In this document: one piece after another, positions 12,742-21,082 of the stretch
Layout: every line of letters begins with the position of its first letter
Numbering within the stretch: position 1 is the stretch's first letter
DNA from: Nocardioidaceae bacterium
Lineage (GTDB): Bacteria > Actinomycetota > Actinomycetes > Propionibacteriales > Nocardioidaceae
DNA length: 64,000 nt
Assembly (NCBI GenBank): GCA_017744365.1
Contig: JAGIBL010000003.1
Location: forward strand, 62,001-126,000
Reading direction: 5' to 3'
Notes under the pieces: generated by a model
Told to the model about the DNA's origin: nothing
The model's database searches: none
Seen by the model: the letters and a program-made list of their open reading frames with translations, nothing else
Program-made: the position numbers and the translations under genes

Positions 12742-13362
12742 TCAACCATCGCGCGGCAGCACCGACTGCATCACGGTGGTCGCCTCTTCCTGACATGAGT
12801 CCAGGTCGCGGCCTGGAGGGCATGTCGCGAAGACGAGTGGCAGCACAGCCCGATAGGTCCTGTCCCCGATTCGATAGGTGACGCGAACCCCCCGACGCAC
12901 GGCGTACTTGGCGTGGTCGATGCGGTAACCGAGGAGCAACTCGTAGCCGTTCTTGTTGAACGTCCGGCTGACAGGTTCGATCGTGGCTCCCTCCGCTTCT
13001 TGGAGGGGATCGCCTGCAATATTCGGTGGCCAGGTGGGCCAGCTCGTGTTGGTCGTGAACTCACGGTGGGGCCCAGCGAGCTTCGCGCCGAGAAAGGTCA
13101 TCGCAGATCGGCCGCCCAAGCTCTCGATCTTCAGGACCTTCGCCGGCCTGTCGCCTGGGACGACGAGCAGTCCCGTGCCGTCTGTGAAGGTCGTCCCGGG
13201 CGTCGCAACCTGGGCATACGCCACCCCTTCACGCTGACCGCCGATCGGGCCGTGACCCCTCGGCTTCAGGTCGTCGGGGCCTTCCTGCGCCGGTGCTTCG
13301 GAGCACCCGCTCAGGAGGATCAGCGACCCTAGAAACAGTCCTGCCCAACGGGAACCGCGCAA
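12742..13362 (-). CDS. putative lipoprotein of unknown function
   Basis: I do not recognise a family. The start chosen is TTG at 13362, because an AAGGAG Shine-Dalgarno sequence lies 9 bases before it, overlapping the end of the upstream gene. This start gives a 206-residue protein with a compact signal peptide ending in a lipobox, LLSGC, with the cysteine at about position 20. The mature part is hydrophilic and has the odd cysteine pair CPPGRDLDSC near the C-terminus. It begins one base after the stop of the secreted-protein gene at 13364-14827 and presumably forms an operon with it. The DNA is richer in A+T than flanking genes, which suggests acquisition. Confidence 0.7.
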   Translation of the reverse strand: MRGSRWAGLFLGSLILLSGCSEAPAQEGPDDLKPRGHGPIGGQREGVAYAQVATPGTTFTDGTGLLVVPGDRPAKVLKIESLGGRSAMTFLGAKLAGPHREFTTNTSWPTWPPNIAGDPLQEAEGATIEPVSRTFNKNGYELLLGYRIDHAKYAVRRGVRVTYRIGDRTYRAVLPLVFATCPPGRDLDSCQEEATTVMQSVLPRDG

Positions 13363-13363
13363 A

Positions 13364-14827
13364 CTAACGCTTCTCCTTGATCCGCGCGGAACTAGCCATA
13401 TAGGTGCCGGACGAGCAATACGGAGCAGAGATGCCTGGATCGGGGATGATGGTCGTCTTGGTATCCGTGCTCTGCGCTTGCGAATCATCTACCCGCACGC
13501 CGGCGATGCTGAACCAGTTCGAGTACGTCACGGTGCTGCTCGACGCATAGCTTGTCTTTGTTCCGACGTTGTGGGAGTGGGGACAGCCCCACTCGTCCAC
13601 AAAGGGATACTGACGGATCGTGCTGCTGCTGCCTTCGGCGTCTGTGGCAACCCACTTGACGTTGACCACTCCATCCAGCCGGTTCGAGTACGAGACCCCC
13701 GACAGACACATCTGCTTGTACTGAACCCAATCCCATCCGACATGCTCGGTGGCGAGAAGGTCATTCGGCGCAGTCCAGGAGATCGCTTGGCCGGAAGTTG
13801 CCGAGGTTCCGTACCGCAGGCCGCCGTCCACGGGCTTGCCGTTCAGATTGAAGGCAACTCCCAGCTTGGTCTTCTTCGCCGTGTGGTACGTGTACAGGTG
13901 CCTCGACTTGAACCCGGTTTCGATCGAGTGGACAGGCACCATCACAGTCTTGTGATTGCTGGTCTTTCTGTAGGCGAGGTGGGCGGAACTGTCGCACGCG
14001 GCCCCCGGCCACACGACGCTCGGCGTAGCGACCGCATTCGCGGTGGCCGCCATGGATGACGCTCCAGACGTATCCGAAGCATCAGGCGGCTCGTATCCTT
14101 CCGGCGCGACGGCGACGGCGTTGCTTCCGTCTCCGATCAAGTTGCCGATCAGGTTCAGAATCGACCCCGGCACGAGAGCTCCAAGATCTCCGAGATAACC
14201 GACCGCGTCGGCGATCGATCCAGTGGCCGTGTTGATGACTGCGACCGCCGGCGTCAGGAGCTGAAGAATGCCTTGGACAAGTCCATTCACCGTTGGCGTG
14301 AAGTCGTACGCGACCTGTTCGTCGCCGACCACCGCCAACAGTTCGTAGTTGCTCGACGGACTGATCGTGCTGACCAAAGATGTGAAGAACCCATCGGCAT
14401 CGGTAGTGACCGTGTCGACCAGATCGAGGTCGATCGACTCGGGCGCACCATCGTCGCCGAGGACGTCGCTCGGCACTTGCTTGAAGAGCTGGATCTCGAC
14501 GTTTCCCGCGCCGGTCCCAGCGGAGTCGATCAACCGTCCCGTGATGAGCGGTAACAGATTCAGATCCCCCTGCGCGCCAGTCCCGTTCATCGCGGACGTC
14601 GCGGTGGGGGCCCCGCTCGTCGCTCGGACAAGATCACCGTCGGCGTTGAAGGTGACGGCCAAGCCGCCCGCGCTGTTCGGAGCCACGGTCTCTGCGGACC
14701 CCCTCGTTGTGATTCCTTCGCCGTTCGCGGCACCCGTCGTGCCGCTAGCAGGCAGGGGGACGACGAGGAAGGTACCGGTCACCGCGAAGGCCATAGCGTG
14801 GAGGCGAAGCCGTTGGATCCGGCGCAC
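13364..14827 (-). CDS. secreted protein of unknown function
   Basis: This 487-residue protein begins with a GTG start preceded by AGGAG at a 6-base spacing, and with a Sec-type signal peptide (basic RRIQRLRLH, hydrophobic core, cleavage near residue 30). Residues of about 93-165 resemble a carboxypeptidase-regulatory or prealbumin-like beta-sandwich (GRLIDSAGTGAGNVEIQL, with TTDADGFF). A Ser/Thr/Ala-rich linker leads to a C-terminal half containing several cysteines (GAACDSS, QMCLSG, EWGCPHSHN, PYCSSG). It is probably exported; the function is unknown. It is coupled to the lipoprotein gene just downstream. Confidence 0.7.
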   Translation of the reverse strand: MRRIQRLRLHAMAFAVTGTFLVVPLPASGTTGAANGEGITTRGSAETVAPNSAGGLAVTFNADGDLVRATSGAPTATSAMNGTGAQGDLNLLPLITGRLIDSAGTGAGNVEIQLFKQVPSDVLGDDGAPESIDLDLVDTVTTDADGFFTSLVSTISPSSNYELLAVVGDEQVAYDFTPTVNGLVQGILQLLTPAVAVINTATGSIADAVGYLGDLGALVPGSILNLIGNLIGDGSNAVAVAPEGYEPPDASDTSGASSMAATANAVATPSVVWPGAACDSSAHLAYRKTSNHKTVMVPVHSIETGFKSRHLYTYHTAKKTKLGVAFNLNGKPVDGGLRYGTSATSGQAISWTAPNDLLATEHVGWDWVQYKQMCLSGVSYSNRLDGVVNVKWVATDAEGSSSTIRQYPFVDEWGCPHSHNVGTKTSYASSSTVTYSNWFSIAGVRVDDSQAQSTDTKTTIIPDPGISAPYCSSGTYMASSARIKEKR

Positions 14828-14937
14828 GTTGTTCTCCTAAGTGAGGGGCTCACCCCCGATCGCCCCCGTCCGGATTGACACTGCCTCAAGACAGCGCTCG
14901 GCGCAAATAGTAAATTTGAACTATGCCGACGGCGCCA

Positions 14938-14948
14938 AACGGATTTGT
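14938..14948. repeat. 11-base direct repeat, menG side of low-GC block
   Basis: This is the second copy of AACGGATTTGT (first at 12709-12719). It lies between the promoter region of the secreted-protein gene and the 3' end of menG, so the pair encloses exactly the two low-GC genes. The interval 14828-14999 otherwise holds only an A+T-rich, promoter-like stretch (around 14904-14925). Confidence 0.4.
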
Positions 14949-14999
14949 CAAGGTCGTTCGTCGGCCCTTGCGGGGTCCGATTCGAACCACAGTTCGCGC

Positions 15000-15692
15000 T
15001 CAGGCCTTCCGGGCCCGGTGCAGCGCGACGATCCCGCCCGACAGGTTCTTCCACTCCACACCCGTCCAGCCGGCCTGCTGGATCCGGGCGGCCAGGCCCG
15101 GCTGGTCGGGCCAGGCGCGGATCGACTCGGCGAGGTACACGTAGGCGTCCGGCGAGGAGGAGACCGCGCGGGCGACCGCGGGCAGCGTCTTCATCAGGTA
15201 CTCGAGGTAGACGGTCCGGAACGGCGCCCAGGTCGGGGAGCTGAACTCGCAGACCACCAGCCGCCCGCCTGGCTTGGTGACCCGGCGCAGCTCGCGCAGG
15301 CCGGCGTCGGTGTCGACGATGTTGCGCAGCCCGAAGGAGATCGTCACCGCGTCGAAGGTGTCGTCGCCGAACGGCAGCCGGGTGCCGTCGCCGGCCACGA
15401 ACGGCAGGTAGGGCTTGGCCTTCTTGCCCACCCGCAGCATCCCGACCGAGAAGTCGCAGGGCACCACCAGGGCACCGCGCTCGGCGAACGGCTGGCTCGA
15501 GGTGCCGGTGCCGGCCGCCAGGTCGAGCACGCGCTCGCCGGCCGCCGGGGCGACCGCGTCGATGACCTGCTTGCGCCAGCGCCGGTCCTGCCCCATCGAC
15601 AGCACGTCGTTGGTCAGGTCGTACCGCGGGGCGACGTCGTCGAACATCGCCTGCACCTCGGCGGGCTTCTTGTCCAGATCAGCGCGAGTCAC
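15000..15692 (-). CDS. menG: demethylmenaquinone methyltransferase
   Basis: The enzyme methylates demethylmenaquinone with S-adenosylmethionine, the last step of menaquinone synthesis. The 230-residue product has the SAM-binding motif [13 protein letters not shown] at about 55-67, the UbiE/COQ5 signature [20 protein letters not shown] near the N-terminus, and the conserved FGLRNI. The GTG start at 15692 follows a -10-like TAGGGT (15704-15699) by six bases, so the message is probably leaderless. It lies near menF, with the other men genes about 20 kb away. Confidence 0.93.
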   Translation of the reverse strand: MTRADLDKKPAEVQAMFDDVAPRYDLTNDVLSMGQDRRWRKQVIDAVAPAAGERVLDLAAGTGTSSQPFAERGALVVPCDFSVGMLRVGKKAKPYLPFVAGDGTRLPFGDDTFDAVTISFGLRNIVDTDAGLRELRRVTKPGGRLVVCEFSSPTWAPFRTVYLEYLMKTLPAVARAVSSSPDAYVYLAESIRAWPDQPGLAARIQQAGWTGVEWKNLSGGIVALHRARKA

Positions 15693-15780
15693 CCGGACAC
15701 CCTATGCGGCCGTGCGGCGGGCGAACGCAGCGGCCGATTGCCGCCAGAAAGCCGTCCTCGCGCCCGGGATCCTCGACGGC

Positions 15781-16527
15781 ATGGACAACAACCAGGAGAT
15801 CACCAAGACCGCCCTCGTCACGGGGGGCAGCCGCGGCATCGGCGCCGCGACCGTGCTGCGGCTCGCGCAGGACGGCGCCGACGTCGCCTTCACCTACCAG
15901 AGCAACCACGACCGCGCCCGCGAGGTCGCCCGCCAGGTCGAGGCGCTCGGCCGTCGCTCGCTCGCGATCCAGGCCGACGGCGCCGACCCGACCGCGATGC
16001 GGGAGGCGGTCGGGCGGGTGGCCGAGACGTTCGGCCGGCTGGACGTGCTGGTCAACAACGCCGCCGCGTTCATCGTCGGCGAGGTCGGCGCGCTCACCCT
16101 CGACGACTACGAGGAGACGATGGCGGTCAACGTGCGAGCCCCGTTCGTCGCGACCCAGGCGGCGCTGCCGCACCTGCGTGCCGGCGGCCGGATCGTGAAC
16201 ATCGGCAGCAACGCCGCGGAGCGGGCGGTCTTCCCCGGCTTCTCCCTGTACGCCGCCAGCAAGTCCGCCCTCGCCGGGATGACCAAGGCGCTCGGCCGCG
16301 AGCTCGGGCCGCGGGCGATCACGGTCAACCTGGTGAACCCGGGTCCGACCGACACCGAGCTGAACCCGGCCGACGGGCCGCTGGCGGCGACGGTCACCGG
16401 CTTCACCGCGCTCGGTCACTACGCCCGCCCGGACGACGTGGCCGCCGCGGTGGCCTTCCTGGCCGGGCCGGACGGGCGCTACCTGACCGGGACCACCGTG
16501 AACGTCGACGGAGGCTGGGCCGCCTAA
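15781..16527 (+). CDS. SDR family oxidoreductase
   Basis: This is a classical short-chain dehydrogenase/reductase of 248 residues. It has the nucleotide-binding TGGSRGIG (about 14-21), NNAA (about 92-95) and the catalytic Ser143, Tyr157 and Lys161 (YAASK), and ends with the usual GxxxxVDGGW. The residues after beta-2 (AFTYQSN) suggest NADP(H). It resembles 3-oxoacyl-ACP reductase-like SDRs, but no substrate can be assigned. The end of the gene is followed by a tandem copy of its last 12 coding bases (see 16514-16541). Confidence 0.9.
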   Translation: MDNNQEITKTALVTGGSRGIGAATVLRLAQDGADVAFTYQSNHDRAREVARQVEALGRRSLAIQADGADPTAMREAVGRVAETFGRLDVLVNNAAAFIVGEVGALTLDDYEETMAVNVRAPFVATQAALPHLRAGGRIVNIGSNAAERAVFPGFSLYAASKSALAGMTKALGRELGPRAITVNLVNPGPTDTELNPADGPLAATVTGFTALGHYARPDDVAAAVAFLAGPDGRYLTGTTVNVDGGWAA

Positions 16528-16541
16528 GAGCTGGGCCGCCT
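16514..16541. repeat. short tandem duplication at end of SDR gene
   Basis: GCTGGGCCGCCT is present at 16514-16525 and again at 16530-16541, a 16-base period. The first copy encodes the C-terminal residues before the TAA stop; the second lies just after it and ends in TGA in the same relative place. It looks like a slippage duplication. Confidence 0.6.
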
Positions 16542-16549
16542 GAGGATGC

Positions 16550-16573
16550 AACCTTCCGGCCCCTCGGTGCGTC
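16550..16573 (+). promoter_or_regulatory. ECF-sigma-type promoter for L,D-transpeptidase
   Basis: AACC at 16550-16553 and CGTC at 16570-16573 are separated by 16 bases, the pattern of ECF sigma-factor promoters (AAC at -35, CGTC at -10). It is the only promoter-like element I can see before the envelope enzyme at 16614, and ECF control of cell-wall genes is common in actinobacteria. The cognate sigma factor is not in the window. Confidence 0.45.
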
Positions 16574-16613
16574 GTTGAGGGCATGAGACTCGGGAAGCGG
16601 CACCATGTGACGG

Positions 16614-17507
16614 GTGGGATCTGAAGTGAAGCGTGTGACTGGAGTGACGATGTTCGTCGTGCTCCTCCTCGCCATGGGCGGGCTCGGGTACGGCGTCGCC
16701 CGCGCCACCGGAAGCCTCGACGACAAGCCCGCCGCGCGCACGCCCGCGCACGTCGTACGGGAGAACCCGGCCGACCCCACGTCCGATCCCACCCCCACGC
16801 CGCAGCCCGCCCCGGTCTCGCCGACCCGGGTGGCCACCCCGGCCGCACCCGCGCCGGAGCCGAAGCCGCCGGTGCTGAAGCCCGGCGACAACGGCCCGAA
16901 GGTGCGCGAGCTGCAGGCCCGGCTGCGCCAGCTCGACTGGTTCGCCGGCAACGTCACCGACCGCTACGGCCCGAAGACCTCCGAGGCGGTCGCCGGGTTC
17001 CAGGGCAAGCGCGGCCTGCCCAAGCTCGGGTACGTCGACGCCGCCACCCTGACCCGGCTCCACGACATGACCCGGCCGCCGACCCAGGACGAGCTGGCCA
17101 ACAAGATCCCTGACGGCACCTCGACCAACGCACCGCTGGACGCGCGCTGCACGACCGGCCGGGTCCTCTGCATCGACAAGTCCAGCCGCACGGTGCGCTG
17201 GGTGGTCGACGGGAAGGTGCAGCGCACGATGGCGGTCCGCTTCGGCGCCTCGTACACCCCGACCCGCGAGGGCGTCTTCCACGTCGAGCGGAAGTCCCGC
17301 GACCACGTGTCCTCGCTGTACGGCTCGGCGATGCCGTTCGCGATGTTCTTCTCCCGCGGCCAGGCGGTGCACTACTCCTCCGACTTCGCCGCGCGCGGGT
17401 ACAACGGCGCCAGCCACGGGTGCGTCAACGTGCGCGACCACGCCGGCATCGAGTGGCTCTTCGGGCAGGTTCACGTGGGGGACAAGGTGGTCATCTACTG
17501 GTCGTGA
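16614..17507 (+). CDS. L,D-transpeptidase with peptidoglycan-binding domain
   Basis: The enzyme probably forms 3-3 cross-links in peptidoglycan or anchors proteins to it. The 297-residue product has an N-terminal membrane anchor (about 13-29), a Pro/Ala/Thr-rich extracytoplasmic linker, a peptidoglycan-binding repeat (about 88-150, KPGDNGPKVRELQARLRQL), and a YkuD catalytic domain with the motif ASHGCVNV (His268, Cys270). The start is GTG at 16614; another GTG at 16626 is possible. An ECF-type promoter lies about 40 bases upstream. Confidence 0.9.
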   Translation: MGSEVKRVTGVTMFVVLLLAMGGLGYGVARATGSLDDKPAARTPAHVVRENPADPTSDPTPTPQPAPVSPTRVATPAAPAPEPKPPVLKPGDNGPKVRELQARLRQLDWFAGNVTDRYGPKTSEAVAGFQGKRGLPKLGYVDAATLTRLHDMTRPPTQDELANKIPDGTSTNAPLDARCTTGRVLCIDKSSRTVRWVVDGKVQRTMAVRFGASYTPTREGVFHVERKSRDHVSSLYGSAMPFAMFFSRGQAVHYSSDFAARGYNGASHGCVNVRDHAGIEWLFGQVHVGDKVVIYWS

Positions 17508-17551
17508 TGCACCCCACGCCCCCGTGGCCCAGGACGAGCCACGTCCCGGCG

Positions 17552-17557
17552 TAGGCT
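17552..17557 (+). promoter_or_regulatory. -10 element of menF, leaderless start
   Basis: TAGGCT lies eight bases before the GTG at 17566. This spacing puts the transcription start at or next to the start codon and favours 17566 over an in-frame GTG 42 bases upstream at 17524. Confidence 0.55.
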
Positions 17558-17565
17558 GCTTCCTC

Positions 17566-18855
17566 GTGACCAGCTCTCCACGGCCCGACCCGGACGTCCC
17601 GCTGTCCGTCGGCCGGCTGGTCGCTCGCACCGTCGAGGTGCCCGACCCGGGACCGCTGCTCGACCTGCTTCCCGACCCGGTGACCAACGAGGTGGGTCCG
17701 ACCGCCTGGCTGCGCCGCGGCGAGGGCATCGTCGGCTGGGGCACGGCCGCCTCGATCCGCACCAAGGGACCGACCCGCTTCGAGGACGCGGTCGCCTGGT
17801 GGCACGAGGTCTCCGGAAGCGCGGTGGTCCGCGACCAGGTCGAGGTGCCCGGCACCGGGCTGGTCTGCCTGGGCAGCTTCGCGTTCGCCGACGAGCCCGG
17901 CGACAGCATCCTGACCGTCCCCCGGGTCGTGGTCGGCCGGCGCGGCGAGCGCGCCTGGGTCACCGTGATCGGCGAGGACGAGCTCACTCCCCCACCGGCG
18001 CTCGCGACGCAGCCGCCGCCGGACTCCACGGCCAGCGCGGTCTTCGCCGACGGCGAGGTCGACGGCGCGGCCTGGGAGGCGATCGTCGCCTCGGCCGTCG
18101 AGCGGATCAACGCCGGCGAGCTGGAGAAGGTCGTCCTCGCCCGCGACCTGGTCGCCACCCTCGACCAGCCGCTCGACGTGCGCGCGCCGCTGCACCGGCT
18201 GGCCGCCGACTACGAGATGTGCTGGACCTTCCACGTGGACGGGCTGTTCGGCGCCACCCCGGAGATGCTGGTGCGCCGCGAGCGCGGCCTGGTCACCTCG
18301 CGGGTGCTGGCCGGCACCATCCGCCGCACCGGCGACGACGAGCGCGACCTCGCGCTGGCCGCGACGCTGGCGCGGTCCTCGAAGGACCTGGAGGAGCACG
18401 AGTACGCCGTCCGCTCGGTGGCCGAGTCGCTGGCGCCGCACTGCACCTCGATGAACGTGCCCGAGTCCCCGTTCGTCCTGCACCTGCCCAACGTGATGCA
18501 CCTGGCCACCGACGTCGCCGGCGTCGTCCCCGAGACCGACAGCAGCACCGTGCTCGAGCTGGCCGCCGCGCTGCACCCCTCCGCCGCGGTCGGCGGCACC
18601 CCCACCGAGACGGCCGTCGCGATGATCGCCGAGATCGAGGGCATGGACCGGGGCCGGTACGCCGGGCCGGTCGGCTGGATGGACGCGCACGGCGACGGCG
18701 AGTTCGGCATCGCGCTGCGTGCCGCCGAGTACGACGGGACCCGGGTCCGGCTCTTCGCCGGCTGCGGCATCGTCGCGGACTCCGACCCCGAGGCCGAGCT
18801 GGCCGAGGCGCAGGCGAAGTTCGTCCCAGTGCGCGACAGCCTCACGCGTCGCTGA
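17566..18855 (+). CDS. menF: isochorismate synthase
   Basis: The enzyme converts chorismate to isochorismate, the first committed step of classical menaquinone synthesis. The 429-residue product has a chorismate-binding fold in its C-terminal two thirds, with INAGELEKVVLARDL, LFGATPEMLVRRERG, SSKDLEEHE, HPSAAVGGTP and the terminal FAGCGIVADSDPEAE. The isochorismate synthase/MenF type fits better than anthranilate synthase, given the men context and the sequence. A hairpin terminator follows at 18867-18886. Confidence 0.9.
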   Translation: MTSSPRPDPDVPLSVGRLVARTVEVPDPGPLLDLLPDPVTNEVGPTAWLRRGEGIVGWGTAASIRTKGPTRFEDAVAWWHEVSGSAVVRDQVEVPGTGLVCLGSFAFADEPGDSILTVPRVVVGRRGERAWVTVIGEDELTPPPALATQPPPDSTASAVFADGEVDGAAWEAIVASAVERINAGELEKVVLARDLVATLDQPLDVRAPLHRLAADYEMCWTFHVDGLFGATPEMLVRRERGLVTSRVLAGTIRRTGDDERDLALAATLARSSKDLEEHEYAVRSVAESLAPHCTSMNVPESPFVLHLPNVMHLATDVAGVVPETDSSTVLELAAALHPSAAVGGTPTETAVAMIAEIEGMDRGRYAGPVGWMDAHGDGEFGIALRAAEYDGTRVRLFAGCGIVADSDPEAELAEAQAKFVPVRDSLTRR

Positions 18856-18866
18856 AAAACGCTGAC

Positions 18867-18886
18867 GGACCGGCCGCCTCCGGTCC
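18867..18886. terminator. hairpin after menF
   Basis: GGACCGG (18867-18873) and CCGGTCC (18880-18886) form a perfect 7-base-pair stem with a 6-base loop, 12 bases after the menF stop. There is no U-tract, as is usual in high-GC actinobacteria. Confidence 0.55.
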
Positions 18887-18923
18887 ATCCTGGTGAGGCC
18901 TTGCCAACCTCTCGGGAGTCCTC

Positions 18924-19724
18924 ATGCGCAAAGCCGTCTCGGGCGCGGCCGTCCTCGCCCTCACCCTCACCGTCCTGCTGATCGTCGCGCCCGCCGAGGC
19001 CGCGGTCAGGTACACCGTCAGCGTCGCCGCCAGCGCGAGCCGCGCCGACGTCGGCCAGAGCGTCGTGCTGCGCGGCGGTGTCTCGCCGAACGCGAAGGGC
19101 CAGCGGGTGCTGGTGCAGCGCCGCGTCGGCGTCTCCTGGGTGACCGTCGCGCGTCCGGTGCTGAGCCGGAAGAGCCGGTACGCCGCCAGCGTCCGCATCG
19201 CGACCGGCGGCACCAACCTGTTCCGGGTGCTGAAGACGAGGTCGAACGGGCACCTGGCCGGGGTGAGCAAGGCGGTCGCGATCACCGGCTGGCGCTGGCG
19301 GGCCCTGCACACGCTGCCGCTCTACCAGCCCGCGACGAACATGGTCGTCCTGTCGAGCGCCCAGTTCGGCCCGTCGCTGTACCCCAGCACGTTCCGCCCT
19401 GTGATCCGGCTCGGCAGCCCGGCGGGCAACGTCGGCAACGTCACCTACCGACTCGACAACAAGTGCACGGTGCTCGACGCCCACATCGGGGTCACCGTCG
19501 ACTCGGTGTCCGCCGGCGATCAGCTGGTCAATGCCGGTGTGGTCACCAAGGACGGCTTCAAGCAGATCCTCGGCCGCTGGATCACCGTCAACGAAGACCC
19601 GGCTCACGTCGTGCGCAGCGGCACGGTCATCACCCAAGCGATAGCACTGAACTTCGAGGGAGCCGTGCAGTCGGCGAACACGTTCGTCGGGATCGGCGCA
19701 GCCAAGGTCTACTGCGCCTCCTGA
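18924..19724 (+). CDS. secreted protein of unknown function
   Basis: This 266-residue protein starts MRKAVSGAAVLALTLTVLLI and has a clear Sec signal peptide with a likely cleavage after PAEAA. Residues of about 30-125 look like an Ig-like or bacterial surface beta-sandwich (VSVAASASRADVGQSVVLRG, followed by RVLVQRR), as often seen in actinobacterial exported proteins. The C-terminal half is beta-rich and has only two cysteines (NKCTVLD and the terminal VYCAS), which could pair. No catalytic motif is visible. Confidence 0.75.
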   Translation: MRKAVSGAAVLALTLTVLLIVAPAEAAVRYTVSVAASASRADVGQSVVLRGGVSPNAKGQRVLVQRRVGVSWVTVARPVLSRKSRYAASVRIATGGTNLFRVLKTRSNGHLAGVSKAVAITGWRWRALHTLPLYQPATNMVVLSSAQFGPSLYPSTFRPVIRLGSPAGNVGNVTYRLDNKCTVLDAHIGVTVDSVSAGDQLVNAGVVTKDGFKQILGRWITVNEDPAHVVRSGTVITQAIALNFEGAVQSANTFVGIGAAKVYCAS

Positions 19725-19732
19725 CCCGGCCG

Positions 19733-19748
19733 CTGCACGTTCGTGCAG
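19733..19748. terminator. hairpin between secreted-protein gene and S53 peptidase
   Basis: CTGCACG and CGTGCAG form a 7-base-pair perfect inverted repeat around a 2-base spacer, just after the stop at 19724. It may be a terminator for the upstream gene or an operator for the downstream one; the sequence does not decide. Confidence 0.4.
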
Positions 19749-19851
19749 TGCAGAAGTGTTCACCTCGTTCCGGTGGCGCGAGTCCCCGTGCGGGCGCACA
19801 GTTGTCCCGATGCCCGGCGCCGTCGGACCGGGCCGCTACGGGGGAGGAACC

Positions 19852-21036
19852 GTGAACCGAAAGATCCTGTCTGCCTGCCTGGGAGTCCTGGCGCTGGTCG
19901 GGACGGTGCTCGCCGTCGCACCCGCGGACGCCGCGAGCAACGGCCGGCACGCCGTCCGCGTCTGCGCCGCCACCGCCCACGCCGACGTGACGTCCTGCCT
20001 GGCCAAGGTGATGGTCGGCGACAAGACCGGCACCGTGCCCGCGGCCACCACGCCGCCGGGCTCCGCGCTGACACCGGCGCAGCTGCGCGCGGCGTACGGG
20101 CTGACCGGCGACGCGACCGGCACCGTCGCGATCGTCGACGCCTACGGCTACCCGAACCTGGAGCGCGACCTCGGCGTCTACCGCAGCCAGTTCGGCCTGC
20201 CGGCCTGCACCCGCGCCAACGGCTGCCTGCGGATCCTGGACCAGAACGGCGGCAGCAGCCTGCCCCGGTTCGACGCCGGCTGGGCCGGCGAGCAGGCACT
20301 CGACGTCGACGCGGTCTCGGCGATCTGCCCCGGCTGCAAGATCGTCGTGGTGCAGGCGAAGTCGGCCTCGATCGTCAACCTGGGCACCGCGGTGAACACC
20401 GCCGCCCGGCAGGCCGGCGTGGTCGCGATCAGCAACAGCTACGGCGGCGGCGACCTGTCCGACGCGACGTACGGCAGCTACTACAACCACCCGGGCATCG
20501 CGGTGACCGCGTCGACCGGTGACAACGGCTACCAGGGCGGCTCGTTCCCGGCCTCGTCGGCGTACGTCGTCGCGGTCGGCGGCACCTCGCTGACCATGTC
20601 CGGCACCACCCGGGTCTCGGAGACCGCATGGAGCGGCGCTGGCAGCGGTTGCTCGACGGTCAACGCCGCGCTCGCGGCGGCGGCCTCGTCGGGCACCGGC
20701 TGCGCCAAGCGCGCGATCGCCGACGTCTCCGCCGCGGCCGACCCGGGCAAGGGCGGCATGGCGGTGTACTACCCGACCTCGCGGACCACCTCGACCTGGG
20801 CCCAGGTCGGCGGCACCAGCGAGTCGGCACCGATCATCGCCTCGGTCTACGCCCTGGGCGGTGGCGTCCCGGCCGGCACCCAGGCCAACACCACGCCGTA
20901 CGGCAACACCGGGTCGCTGCGCGACGTGACCAGCGGAAGCAACGGCACCTGCCCCACGACGCAGTGGTGCAACGCCCGCACCGGCTGGGACGGGCCGACC
21001 GGCCTCGGCGTACCCAACGGGGTCGGCGCCTTCTGA
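19852..21036 (+). CDS. S53 (sedolisin-type) secreted serine peptidase
   Basis: Sedolisins are acid-active subtilisin-fold peptidases that use Ser-Glu-Asp. With the GTG start at 19852, preceded by GGGGAGGAACC, the product has 394 residues and a Sec signal peptide ending near ADAAS. Candidate catalytic residues are Glu147 and Asp151 in GEQALDVD, the oxyanion Asp224 in STGDNGY and Ser323 in GGTSESAP. The usual long N-terminal inhibitory prodomain is missing or much reduced (about 50 residues), so it belongs to the short actinobacterial forms. An in-frame extension to 19756 has no ribosome-binding site. Confidence 0.85.
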   Translation: MNRKILSACLGVLALVGTVLAVAPADAASNGRHAVRVCAATAHADVTSCLAKVMVGDKTGTVPAATTPPGSALTPAQLRAAYGLTGDATGTVAIVDAYGYPNLERDLGVYRSQFGLPACTRANGCLRILDQNGGSSLPRFDAGWAGEQALDVDAVSAICPGCKIVVVQAKSASIVNLGTAVNTAARQAGVVAISNSYGGGDLSDATYGSYYNHPGIAVTASTGDNGYQGGSFPASSAYVVAVGGTSLTMSGTTRVSETAWSGAGSGCSTVNAALAAAASSGTGCAKRAIADVSAAADPGKGGMAVYYPTSRTTSTWAQVGGTSESAPIIASVYALGGGVPAGTQANTTPYGNTGSLRDVTSGSNGTCPTTQWCNARTGWDGPTGLGVPNGVGAF

Positions 21037-21046
21037 GAACGACCGG

Positions 21047-21081
21047 GACCGGGGCAGGAGGCAGACTCTCCTGCCCCGGTC
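21047..21081. terminator. bidirectional terminator between S53 peptidase and ABC permease
   Basis: A perfect 14-base-pair stem (21047-21060 with 21068-21081) encloses a 7-base loop. It lies between two convergent stops, at 21036 (+) and 21083 (-), and can serve both directions. Confidence 0.85.
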
Positions 21082-21082
21082 C

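Noticed and set aside
14966-14999. tRNA-like 3' fragment on the minus strand (GGTTCGAATC)
   Set aside because: The T-loop sequence is present, but the flanking five bases on each side do not pair, and no anticodon or D arm can be folded upstream. It is not a functional tRNA; at most a remnant.
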